Part shown: positions 8,855-17,391 of the stretch, piece after piece
Layout: every line of letters starts with the position of its first letter
Numbering within the stretch: position 1 is the stretch's first letter
NCBI GenBank assembly: GCA_016745215.1
Contig: CP050890.1
Span: forward strand, 7,457,001-7,521,000
DNA: 64,000 bases
Direction of reading: 5' to 3'
Source: Thiohalocapsa sp. PB-PSB1
GTDB lineage: Bacteria > Pseudomonadota > Gammaproteobacteria > Chromatiales > Chromatiaceae
Program-made: the position numbers and the translations under genes
The notes under the pieces: generated by a model
The model's database searches: none
Seen by the model: the letters and a program-made list of their open reading frames with translations, nothing else
Told to the model about the DNA's origin: nothing

Positions 8855-10641
8855 GGCAGCAGGCCGCTGTCGGGGTTTTCGAAGCCGACGACGACGAGCT
8901 GGCCGGGCTCGAGTTCGGCGTCAAGCGGATGCACCTCCACATAGCCATCGGCGGACATGCCAGGTTTTACCTCGACGTAGCGGAGGTTGCCCGGTTCGCC
9001 GATCTGAATCCGCGATTGACCGTCCGGAGCCAGCGACAGCGCGCTGACCGGAACAACAATCACCTCGCCGTCGGTCGATTCGATCGGGATTGTGAGCCGC
9101 AGGGAGTAGCCCTCGAGCTTGACCTGGGTGGGTCCGACTGCGACTTCGAAATAGATGTGGAAACCATCCACGCCACGCGTGCCCGGTACATCAGCTACTT
9201 GCTTGATCGAGCCCTCGGCTTTGACGCCGAGGGTTTGTTCGTCAATGATCACCTTCATGCCGGCCTTGACCAACGGGGCCGTCTCCAGCGAGAGCGAGCC
9301 GTCGATCGAGACGACGTTATCCGTTACGGTCATGACTGTACCGGCCGCTGGATCGCCCACGGCCATCATCAGCTCCTCGATGCGGACCGGCGGGGCGTGG
9401 AGAAATACGATCTCATCAACGGGAACCTGGATGCCCATCCGGGCGCGTGCCCGTGCGAATCGTTGCTGCAGCCGCTCGGATCGCTCCGCGGCCAGATTGG
9501 CCTCGAACTCGGCGATCTTTTTTGCATCGAGGGCGGCGCGAATGGCGCGCTCGCCGTCGATCGCTGCCGACCGAACCGCCGCTTGTGCCGATGCGATTGC
9601 CGCGTCGGCGGCCTGAATCCCCTCGGGACCGGACTGTGATTGGCGCTCCGCGTTGCGAATTGCGAGTTCACCCTCGAGACGCGCCTGCCGCAGTCTGGCC
9701 CGCGCCAGCCCGAGTTTGGCATCGGCAGCGTCGCGAGCCGTCTTTGGCTGGCGCGGATCAATCACGATATTGGCGCGCTCAGCAATTTTGGCTGCGACGT
9801 CCGCTTGGGCCGCCTCGATTGCCGCTTCGGCTTGGGCCTTAGCAGCCTCGACACTGAGGGTACGGTGCGCTTTCGACGCGGATGCCAGTGCCTTGCGTTC
9901 GGCTCTGCGGGCTGACAGCGCAGCCGCAGCGGCTCGATTGCTGGCCTCCGCTGCAGCGCGTGCGGCTTTCACATCAATCTCGGCTGACTCCAGGGCCGCT
10001 GCCGCGGCAAGCGCGTTCTTGCGTGCATCTTCCCAGTCCCGCTCAATGAGCCGAAGCGCGGCAAGCTGCTTTTGCGTGGGCTCAAAGGGCTCCCAACCAC
10101 TGTCTTGGTACCAGGCGGCGACGGCGTTATCAGTACGCTCGTCGTAGTGGCCGTCGATCGCTCCCGGATCGAAGCCCAAACGCTGCAGCGCTTGCTCCAG
10201 CTGCATGACATCGTCGCCGGTGATACCAGGTACCAAGTCGCGGTAGGCGGGGATGTTACCCTGAAGAAGAAATACAGGGCGACCTGACGCCGTCAGCAGA
10301 ACGTCGCCCTCGGTAAACTGCATGTTGCGCCTGGGAAGGGTCGCGATTAGCCCCGGTCCTGGCTTCAGGCTGGATGGGGCGATGGAGACCGGCTGGGGTA
10401 AGCCAAAGCGTGCCGTACCACGGGTGATGATCTCGGTGCTTAGCACGCGCTCCTCGATCGGTACCAAGATCGGTGACGGTTCCGGTGGAGCGGTCCGGGC
10501 AGCGGCGTCTGCCGGGGATTCGATCCGGCTTCCAGCGAACCAACCCAGGACCGCTATGCATACAACCACTGCCAAGGCACCGACCAATACCGCAATTCGC
10601 TTACCTGCCATACTCGAGTCGGCCCCAGGTAGGTGTGTCAT
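8851..10641 (-). CDS. HlyD/MacA-type periplasmic adaptor with peptidoglycan-binding domain
   Basis: 596 residues, long for a MacA-like adaptor (about 370). One N-terminal membrane helix (about residues 14-34, IAVLVGALAVVVCIAVLGW) anchors it. Residues about 135-190 form a PG_binding_1-type domain (DVMQLEQALQRLGFDPGAID, then TDNAVAAWYQ). Residues about 195-400 are an Ala/Glu/Arg-rich coiled-coil hairpin of unusual length. The C-terminal third is beta-rich membrane-proximal sequence (VIDEQTLGVKAEGSIKQV, then IVVPVSALSLAPDGQ). It should bridge the MacB-type pump to an outer-membrane partner while gripping the cell wall. It is coupled to the downstream MacB-type gene by a four-base overlap. A second in-frame ATG lies ten codons in (MAGKRIAVL). 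Confidence 0.85.
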   Translation of the reverse strand: MTHLPGADSSMAGKRIAVLVGALAVVVCIAVLGWFAGSRIESPADAAARTAPPEPSPILVPIEERVLSTEIITRGTARFGLPQPVSIAPSSLKPGPGLIATLPRRNMQFTEGDVLLTASGRPVFLLQGNIPAYRDLVPGITGDDVMQLEQALQRLGFDPGAIDGHYDERTDNAVAAWYQDSGWEPFEPTQKQLAALRLIERDWEDARKNALAAAAALESAEIDVKAARAAAEASNRAAAAALSARRAERKALASASKAHRTLSVEAAKAQAEAAIEAAQADVAAKIAERANIVIDPRQPKTARDAADAKLGLARARLRQARLEGELAIRNAERQSQSGPEGIQAADAAIASAQAAVRSAAIDGERAIRAALDAKKIAEFEANLAAERSERLQQRFARARARMGIQVPVDEIVFLHAPPVRIEELMMAVGDPAAGTVMTVTDNVVSIDGSLSLETAPLVKAGMKVIIDEQTLGVKAEGSIKQVADVPGTRGVDGFHIYFEVAVGPTQVKLEGYSLRLTIPIESTDGEVIVVPVSALSLAPDGQSRIQIGEPGNLRYVEVKPGMSADGYVEVHPLDAELEPGQLVVVGFENPDSGLLP

Positions 10642-10817
10642 GCGGGCGCTTGACGTGCCCGCTCTGTTTCAGGTTGCCACGAGGCCAGACCTCCGCCATC
10701 CGCCGATTCGCCTTCTCAGCAGCGCCAGCGGAGTCTTGGCGATGAGCGTACATGCTGTCGAGTCGTCCTAGTCAAGGGCGTTCAGACCGATAACCGCATT
10801 GCGCCTACTGCCACATG

Positions 10818-11693
10818 CTACTTGCCCTGGCGCGAGAACATTTCTTTTTCGATTTCCTCTTCGACAGGGTCGAAGATCTCCTCGGAAAGATAGAAGTTCA
10901 TGGCCGCGGCACGTCGCTCATAGGTTTGCAGTCGTTTCAAGGCTCTGATCTGGTCTGGCGTCATCTCCGAGAGCTGGAGCGTGCCGTTGTTTGTCAGGGC
11001 CGCCAGGCGCTCGCGCACATCCGGCTCAACCTCGTCTGGATGGTTGTAGTCGAAGCCCTTGCTGCGCATTTCCTCAACATACTTACGCAAGGCCTTCTTG
11101 ATGCGCGGATCCTTGTTCACCAGAGCATCCTTCGGATTGTAGTAGGTCGCCTTGAGTTCGTCCGGGGAGAACACCTGGCTGATGCCCTCGCGGGTACAAC
11201 CACCGGTGCGGGAGAAGTTCTCGCCTTCGATCGAAACGGCCAGGCTCTCGCCCATATTGTCGCCGAACAGCGTTCTATTGTAGGCCACCTGGTCGGCTGG
11301 CGACAGGTTCTTGAAGATGTCGATATTGCGTTGGCCGAGGCCGATCCTGGCCGGACTGTAGCCCTCGGACAATTGCGGTGGCTTGCCGGAATAGAAGGTC
11401 GAGATACCGAAGCCGTAGCGTTGAATGAAGTCCGCCTCGCTCATCCCCGGCAGTATCTTGTCGGCCGACATGCCTTTGCGTATCGTGGCATAGTCATTGG
11501 CAATATAGGTGAATCCCTGGTTGCGCATACAGGTCGCGATGTGCACCTCGATTTTCTCGATTGCCTCAACCAGCTGTTTTGGCGTCAGGCCAAATTCCTC
11601 GGTGCCCAGATTGGGCTGTTCGGCAGCCACTTCCGCCGTGTAGAAGACCAGGCCGATGAGGGCCGGCAGTGTTGTCAGTATTCGCATCTTCAT
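10818..11693 (-). CDS. Secreted protein of unknown function
   Basis: 291 residues, not recognised. The N-terminus MKMRILTTLPALIGLVFYTA is a signal peptide with a likely cut after EVAAE. The mature part is polar and mostly helical, with two cysteines about 110 residues apart (near HIATCMRNQGF and TGGCTREG) that could form a disulfide. The C-terminus is rich in charged helix (YLSEEIFDPVEEEIEKEMF). The start codon overlaps the stop of the upstream PepSY-domain gene (TAATG), so the two are made together. Position between RND and MacB-type transporter genes suggests a periplasmic part of the same envelope system; this is inference from context only. Confidence 0.75.
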   Translation of the reverse strand: MKMRILTTLPALIGLVFYTAEVAAEQPNLGTEEFGLTPKQLVEAIEKIEVHIATCMRNQGFTYIANDYATIRKGMSADKILPGMSEADFIQRYGFGISTFYSGKPPQLSEGYSPARIGLGQRNIDIFKNLSPADQVAYNRTLFGDNMGESLAVSIEGENFSRTGGCTREGISQVFSPDELKATYYNPKDALVNKDPRIKKALRKYVEEMRSKGFDYNHPDEVEPDVRERLAALTNNGTLQLSEMTPDQIRALKRLQTYERRAAAMNFYLSEEIFDPVEEEIEKEMFSRQGK

Positions 11694-12811
11694 TAGTTAT
11701 CCGTCCCCACGACCTCGCCGGTCTCGATGTCAATGAAAACATCCCATTCAATACCGTCTGCCGAGCTGATGATCTCGACGGCATAGATGTTGCGCTTGCC
11801 CATCCGCTCGATCTGCACTGAATTCACCTCTCCTGGGATCTCCTTTAGTGCAATCTCAGTGGCCTGGAGTCCGTCGATCTTCGCAACCGGAGGGACAGTC
11901 TGGACCGGATTCTTGTGGAACCTGCCAAAATCCGAGATATCGGTATCAGGCAGGGCATCGGATGCAACCAGCTCGCCATCGGAGGTGTCCTTGACAAGGC
12001 CGACGCCCTTGCACCACCACTTCTGCGTGATGTCCGACGGATTCGTCAGATTGTTCTCGGTCACCTGGACGCAATCTTCGAAAGTACCCGCCGGAACCGT
12101 AATGGTCAATCCGTCCGCATCGTTCTTCGTCCAGCCGTAAGCCTCCAGCTCATGGGCTTCGTAGAGGTACTTGTCGCCAACCTTGAATTCGCCTGGCATC
12201 AGCAGGCCGGGTTCGGCAATGCCGTTGCCGTCCGGCTCACCAACGCGCCAGGTGCCGGCAAATACTTTGCGGCCGGCATGATCGATCTCCCAGCTGATCT
12301 CACCAAACGCATACATGGCGTTGGTCGTCTTGTCGATCGCAAACCAGTTCTGCGCATTCTGATCGAGGACGCCATCGAAAAACTCCTCCTCCTGGACAAC
12401 GGCGGCCTCGAACTTGCCAAACCCGGGCACATCAAAAGGCTCGGTCTGGTCGAGCACGATCACCTCTTTGCGATAGGCGCCCCAGGGATGGTCAGGTTTC
12501 TCCATCACGAATTTGAAACCGGGTTTCAGCGGAAAATAATAGGGGTTATGACCAGTCGGGGAGAGGTTCTCCGCTTTGAGTTTCCAGTTCTCAATGGACG
12601 AAAACTGGACGCGCGCACCGCCCTGCGTCCTTTCAACAGTCTGCTCCGCCGCCTCCGTCCGAGGCTTTGTTTCCGCAGGGCTCTTCGCCTCTTCGATGGC
12701 CTGTGCTGCAGCTCCGACGAAGGCAGTCATCATGATGGTGACAACCAGCCTCGGGCAATTGGACATTGTGCTCCGTATCATCGAACGAGGTTTGATCTGG
12801 ATTGGTTTCAT
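11693..12811 (-). CDS. Secreted protein with C-terminal PepSY-like domain
   Basis: 372 residues. A hydrophobic segment at about 22-40 (LVVTIMMTAFVGAAAQA) looks like a signal peptide. Residues about 75-300 form one domain that begins NPYYFPLKPGFKFVME and includes TITVPAGTFEDCVQVTE and KWWCKGVGLVKDT, a pattern I associate with secreted DUF3108-like proteins. Residues about 308-372 match a PepSY-type fold (ATEIALKEIPGEVNSVQIER, then VFIDIETGEVVGTDN). PepSY domains are thought to inhibit proteases or sense cell-wall conditions; the function here is unknown. It is coupled downstream to another secreted protein by a TAATG overlap. Confidence 0.75.
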   Translation of the reverse strand: MKPIQIKPRSMIRSTMSNCPRLVVTIMMTAFVGAAAQAIEEAKSPAETKPRTEAAEQTVERTQGGARVQFSSIENWKLKAENLSPTGHNPYYFPLKPGFKFVMEKPDHPWGAYRKEVIVLDQTEPFDVPGFGKFEAAVVQEEEFFDGVLDQNAQNWFAIDKTTNAMYAFGEISWEIDHAGRKVFAGTWRVGEPDGNGIAEPGLLMPGEFKVGDKYLYEAHELEAYGWTKNDADGLTITVPAGTFEDCVQVTENNLTNPSDITQKWWCKGVGLVKDTSDGELVASDALPDTDISDFGRFHKNPVQTVPPVAKIDGLQATEIALKEIPGEVNSVQIERMGKRNIYAVEIISSADGIEWDVFIDIETGEVVGTDN

Positions 12812-12903
12812 GGCCTTTTTCCTTTAGTTAACAATTGAAACTAAGTGCTACAGTCTGGGCCAGTCGAGTCGTTGAGATCCGCATCGACTGGGATTAAGCT
12901 AGC

Positions 12904-13578
12904 TCACTCCTCCCGTGTTGTTGCAAAAGAAATTTCGACAAATGAGCGATTGCCGTCTTCGGCAACTGCGCCAACGGCAAGTTTGTATTCCCTATCCGGG
13001 TGCAAAAAGCCTTCCGGGGCCTTGAAGGATAGGGTATCACCGGGGAGCTCGACCTCCATTTCCAAATCCAGCTCCTGATCTTCCAGGATCAAAATATAGT
13101 GCCTGGCGCCCTTGGCGGGCGTCCACTCAAAGGTCAGGCCCGCGATTGCGACCCCTTTCTGTCCGTCATTGGGTTGCACCAAGCTGACCGATGATGGGAA
13201 GTCATGTCCGAGACGAGCAGCCGCAGAAATTGCTTCACCCGAGGTGGTTGTGCCGGAGAAACGATATTCTCCAGCCGGGTAGTCTGCCAGGATCTGCCCA
13301 TCGTTCTCTGGCTCGGGCGATTCAACGAGTATCTTGCGTAGTCCGAGCTTGCTGTTAGGAGCATTGAGGTCAAGCAAGAGACGACCATCGGGGCCAGCTA
13401 TAGTCAGGCGGGACAGCCCTTCGTCGTCGGCGCTTGCGTTGATGACGACCTCGGCGTCGCCATCGGTCAGGTTTTTCTCGAGATGGATTTCGGATGTTTC
13501 AAACTGATCGTCCGCCCAGACGCTGCCAAGCATCATTGAAGCCGCTAACGCCGAGCTGAACACGAGGATTGCATGCAT
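12904..13578 (-). CDS. Secreted protein with fibronectin-III-like domain
   Basis: 224 residues, not recognised as a named family. The N-terminus MHAILVFSSALAASMMLGSV is a signal peptide, probably cut before DDQFET. The rest is beta-rich and acidic. Residues about 138-224 read as a fibronectin-III or Ig-like sandwich (AIAGLTFEWTPAKGARHYIL, then LHPDREYKLAVGAVAEDG). No cysteines or enzyme motifs are seen in the mature part. It follows the RND permease gene by 127 bases and precedes the PepSY-like gene by 92 bases on the same strand, suggesting a periplasmic accessory protein. A second possible ATG lies one base-quartet downstream of the chosen start but in another frame, so 13578 is preferred. 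Confidence 0.7.
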   Translation of the reverse strand: MHAILVFSSALAASMMLGSVWADDQFETSEIHLEKNLTDGDAEVVINASADDEGLSRLTIAGPDGRLLLDLNAPNSKLGLRKILVESPEPENDGQILADYPAGEYRFSGTTTSGEAISAAARLGHDFPSSVSLVQPNDGQKGVAIAGLTFEWTPAKGARHYILILEDQELDLEMEVELPGDTLSFKAPEGFLHPDREYKLAVGAVAEDGNRSFVEISFATTREE

Positions 13579-13705
13579 GTGTGTATTGTCCTGGGTCGTA
13601 GAGAAGCTGCATTAAGTCTGCCAAAGCCACAGCAAACCAAGAGTGATCGCCATTCCTGCCGTTGCGCAACGTCCTTGTCGCCATGGCCCAAAAACCCTCC
13701 TGGTC

Positions 13706-16700
13706 TCAGGCGGGATTCACCTGGGTTATCGGCTCGCCATCGGTGCGCTCCAGCGCATAGGCCGTTCCGCGACCGAAGCGCAGATACAGCGCCGGGATTA
13801 CGAACAGGTTCAGCAAGGTCGAGGTGACCAGGCCACCGACGATGACCACCGCCATCGGATACTCGATCTCGTGGCCGGCGATGTTGCCCGCCACCACCAA
13901 TGGTGTCAATGCCAGCCCCGTGGTTAGGGCCGTCATCAGGATCGGTGCCAGCCGCTCGCGGGCACCGCGCAGGATCAGATCCGGGCCGAAGGTCTCATGC
14001 TCGTATAGCTCCAGATTCTGGAAGTGGCTGATCATCATGATGCCGTTGCGGGCAGCGATACCGAGCACGGTCAGGAAGCCGACCAGCGAGCCCAGCGAGA
14101 TGATGCCCCCGGCCATATAGGCCGCGATAATGCCGCCGACCAGGGCCACCGGGAAGGTCAGGAAGGCCATGGTCGCGAGCTTCCAGCTCTTGAACGAGGT
14201 GTGCAATAGCAACATGATGATAATCATCGCGACCAGCGTGAAGGTGTAGAGTCGGTATTCGACCTTTTGCCGCTCGGCATACTCACCGAGCAGCACCGGG
14301 AAGTAACCGGTCTCAAACTCCACGCTATTCAGCCGCTCGGCGACCTCCTTGGCGACCTTGCTCAGGGCAACCCCTTCCTCCACATTGCCGCCGACGTCGA
14401 TGCGCCGCTGCATGTCTTCGCGCTTGACCACATTGGGGGTTGCGCGGATCTCGACCCTTGCGACATCTTTCAGGCGCACCTGCTCGCCGGTGGGTGTATC
14501 CAGCAGCAGGTTTTCGATGTCGGTCAGGCTGTTGCGTACTTCTGGCGTGCCCCAGACCTGGACATCGTAGGCCTTGCCGCCGCGGAAGATGTCGCCGACC
14601 TCGATACCGGCGACCAGCACGCCGGCGGCACGGCGCACGTCCCCGGGCTTCAGGCCGTACTGTTCGGCCTTTTCCAGATCCACCTCGACATCGATCTGCG
14701 GCTGTTCGGTTTGCAGCGATACGTGCAATTCCTTAAGCCCCGGTGTGCCCTCCAATGCGTGCTCCACCGCCTCGGCATGCTCACGCAATTTGTGCAGATC
14801 GTTACCAAAGATGCGCACCGTGATCGCCTCATGGGAGCCCGTCAGCACCTCACGGATACGCTCTTTCAGGTAGGTCAGCACATCGCGGTAGAGGCCCGGG
14901 TAGCCATCGACCACCTCCTGGATCTTGGCCACGGTCTCGTCATAGTCCACCGAGGGGTCGATACTGATCCAGTTCTCGCCGAAGTAGATCCCCACCACCT
15001 CATCCATAATCAGTGCCTGGCCGATGTGTGCACCGAAGTTGCGCACGCCGGGGATGGCTCTGAGTTCATGACTCGATTGAATGGTGATGCGGTTCATCTC
15101 CGGCCAGGAGGTGCCTGGCTTGGTCAGCCAGTGCATCAGAAAATCCCGTTCCTTGAACGACGGCAACAGCGACTGGCCAAGCTGCGGGATGATCAGGGCA
15201 CCAGCCAGGACGACGACACCAAAGGTTGCATAGGCGGTGACCGGAACTCTGAGGATGCCACCCAACACCGCCTGGTAGCCGGCTTGCAACGGTTTGATCA
15301 GCGGTGATTGGCGCCGCTTCAGCGGAGCATTGCGCAGCAGGATCATGGCCAGCGCCGGCGTTACCGTCATGGCGACGATCATGGAGGCCAGAATCGCGAG
15401 TACATAGGCCCCGGCGAGTGGTTTGAAAAAGGCGCCGGACAATCCCTCCATAAAGAACACCGGCATCAATGCGGCAACCTCGATCAATGATGCGAATACA
15501 ATGGCTGTACGCACCTCCACCGAGGCATCGAGGATGATTCGGCCCAGGGAAATCACTTCCCCGGACGCTCTGCGCTGTCGCAGACGCCGGGTGATGTTCT
15601 CGATGTCGATGATTGCGTCATCGACAACAGCTCCCAACGCGATCACCATGCCAGCGAGGACCATGGTGTTGATGGTCGCCCCCTGCCAATAGAGCACAAT
15701 GCCCGCGGCCATCAATGACAACGGGATCGCCACAATACTGATCAGCGCGACCCGCCATTCCCACAGGAAGGCGCCAAGGATCAGAATCACCAGCACGCAG
15801 CCGATCATCAGGGCCGTGGTCAGGTTGTCGATGGAGATCTCGATAAAGGTCGCCGGGCGGAAGATCTCGTGGTCGATCTCCACTCCGGGCAGGCCGGGCC
15901 GAAGCCTGGCGAGTACCTCCTCGACTCCATGGGTGACGTCCAGGGTGTTGGCCCAGGGGAACTTCTCGACAATCAGCAGCAGGCCGATGTCGTCGTTGAT
16001 AATGCCGTCGCCGATCATAGGCTGATGTTCCACCAGCACCTCGGCCACGTCGCCCAGGCGGAAGGTCTCGCCGTCCCGGTTGACAATGGGCAGCTCGGCC
16101 AGGGTCTCCGCCGAGACGATGGGCAGCACATGACGGATATGCAGGCGCTGATTCGGCGTGTCGATAAAGCCGCCGGTGCCGACCACGGCGCCGTCGGACC
16201 AGGGCAGCAGGCCCGAGTCCATGGCATCGGCGGTGGTTTTCATGACCTGTTCCAACGTCAGGCCGCGCTCGGCCAGACGCTTGGGATCGACCTGGACTTG
16301 CAGCATCTCCAGGCGCTCGCCCCAGATCGCCACATTGGCCACGCCCTCCACGCCCAGCAGCGCCTGGCGGATTTTCCAGTAGGCGATCATGGAAAGATCG
16401 ATGACCGAGTGCTCTTGCGACGAGATGCCAATCTTCATGGTGCGGCTGGTGGCTGACAGCGGTGGCACCATGACCGGCGGGCTTGCCCAGGATGGTATCG
16501 ATGGAGTCACCATATCGACCCGTTCCTGTACCACCTGGCGTGCGCGCAGCAGGTCCGTGCCGGGCTCGAAGATCAACTTGATTGCCGACAGCTGCGGCAC
16601 CGATTTCGAGCGCATCACATCAAGCCCGTCGACGCCGGCCAATGCCTCTTCGAGCGGAATGGTCACCAGATCCTCGACCTCCTCCGGCGTTAGGCCCAGA

Positions 16701-16858
16701 CAGGGGGTCTGGATTTCTACCATCGGCGGCGCGAATTCGGGGAAAACATCGATCGGCATATGCCGCAATCGATCGATGCCAAAGAACACCATCGCCGCGG
16801 CGATGGCGATGATAATAAAACGGAACCGCAAGCTGGTTCCAACAATCCAGCGCATCAT
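13706..16858 (-). CDS. RND efflux permease, CusA/CzcA-related (pump 1)
   Basis: 1050 residues from the start MMRWIVG, preferred over an upstream frame start because GGGAGGG lies just before it. The N-terminal helix is followed by DVFPEFAPPMVEIQT and LTPEEVEDLVTIPLEEALAG, diagnostic of the heavy-metal-efflux branch. The fourth-helix proton-relay segment near residue 405 reads GAVVDDAIIDIENI and keeps the acidic residues normally essential. Two large periplasmic loops and a repeat of six helices follow, as in a full trimeric RND pump. The inner-membrane pump should use the proton gradient to export a periplasmic or cytoplasmic substrate; metal specificity is not shown. It lies downstream of a short lipoprotein adaptor and a second RND permease with a degenerate relay. 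Confidence 0.9.
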   Translation of the reverse strand: MMRWIVGTSLRFRFIIIAIAAAMVFFGIDRLRHMPIDVFPEFAPPMVEIQTPCLGLTPEEVEDLVTIPLEEALAGVDGLDVMRSKSVPQLSAIKLIFEPGTDLLRARQVVQERVDMVTPSIPSWASPPVMVPPLSATSRTMKIGISSQEHSVIDLSMIAYWKIRQALLGVEGVANVAIWGERLEMLQVQVDPKRLAERGLTLEQVMKTTADAMDSGLLPWSDGAVVGTGGFIDTPNQRLHIRHVLPIVSAETLAELPIVNRDGETFRLGDVAEVLVEHQPMIGDGIINDDIGLLLIVEKFPWANTLDVTHGVEEVLARLRPGLPGVEIDHEIFRPATFIEISIDNLTTALMIGCVLVILILGAFLWEWRVALISIVAIPLSLMAAGIVLYWQGATINTMVLAGMVIALGAVVDDAIIDIENITRRLRQRRASGEVISLGRIILDASVEVRTAIVFASLIEVAALMPVFFMEGLSGAFFKPLAGAYVLAILASMIVAMTVTPALAMILLRNAPLKRRQSPLIKPLQAGYQAVLGGILRVPVTAYATFGVVVLAGALIIPQLGQSLLPSFKERDFLMHWLTKPGTSWPEMNRITIQSSHELRAIPGVRNFGAHIGQALIMDEVVGIYFGENWISIDPSVDYDETVAKIQEVVDGYPGLYRDVLTYLKERIREVLTGSHEAITVRIFGNDLHKLREHAEAVEHALEGTPGLKELHVSLQTEQPQIDVEVDLEKAEQYGLKPGDVRRAAGVLVAGIEVGDIFRGGKAYDVQVWGTPEVRNSLTDIENLLLDTPTGEQVRLKDVARVEIRATPNVVKREDMQRRIDVGGNVEEGVALSKVAKEVAERLNSVEFETGYFPVLLGEYAERQKVEYRLYTFTLVAMIIIMLLLHTSFKSWKLATMAFLTFPVALVGGIIAAYMAGGIISLGSLVGFLTVLGIAARNGIMMISHFQNLELYEHETFGPDLILRGARERLAPILMTALTTGLALTPLVVAGNIAGHEIEYPMAVVIVGGLVTSTLLNLFVIPALYLRFGRGTAYALERTDGEPITQVNPA

Positions 16859-16895
16859 GATTTGGTCCCTCCCGGGATATGCATGGCTATGACCA

Positions 16896-17327
16896 TCAAT
16901 GCCCGATTTCGAACTCGGCGCCGTGCAGCTCGGCTGCACCCACGATAACGACCTCGGTGCCGGTGGCAGGACCGGAGGTCATATAGAGCTTGTCACCGTC
17001 GATCCGGTCGACAATCACCGATGCTCGTTTGAACACGTTCTGCTGTGGGCTGGTGTAGACCCAGGTGCCGCCGTTGGCGTCGTACAGCAGGGCGCCATAG
17101 GGCGCAATCTGCATACCGCCTTCACTGGTCACCTCGGCCAGCTCGATACCGAGACGCTCCACCGCCTTTTCGGTCAGGGACAGGCGACTGATGCCGGAAT
17201 CCTCGGATGGCTCCACTGTGGCTGGATGGATCATATGATGCGCGGTTTTGTCCGCGTCGCCGCAGCCGGGCAGCGGCAGTGCAGCGACCAGTGCGATGGT
17301 GATAGCCCATTGATTCAGACGTTTCAT
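16896..17327 (-). CDS. Short lipoprotein resembling the C-terminal part of an RND adaptor
   Basis: 143 residues from MKRLNQWAITIALVAALPL. The sequence LPLPGC is a lipobox, so the mature protein should be lipid-anchored at Cys. The rest (ISRLSLTEKAVERLGIELAE, then ALLYDANGGTWVYTSPQQN and GPATGTEVVIVGAAEL) matches the beta-barrel and membrane-proximal parts of HlyD/CusB-type adaptors. The alpha-helical hairpin and lipoyl halves, which normally contact the outer-membrane channel, are absent. Spacing is 64 bases after pump 2 and 37 bases before pump 1, so one operon is likely. GGGGACT upstream of the start can serve as ribosome site. It may be a minimal adaptor or a decayed one; the intact frame and lipobox argue for function. 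Confidence 0.8.
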   Translation of the reverse strand: MKRLNQWAITIALVAALPLPGCGDADKTAHHMIHPATVEPSEDSGISRLSLTEKAVERLGIELAEVTSEGGMQIAPYGALLYDANGGTWVYTSPQQNVFKRASVIVDRIDGDKLYMTSGPATGTEVVIVGAAELHGAEFEIGH

Positions 17328-17391
17328 TTCGAGTCCCCTGTTGGTCAAGCGGTTGGACGATGCGGTCCGACACGAGCTGGTGCGCGAATGT

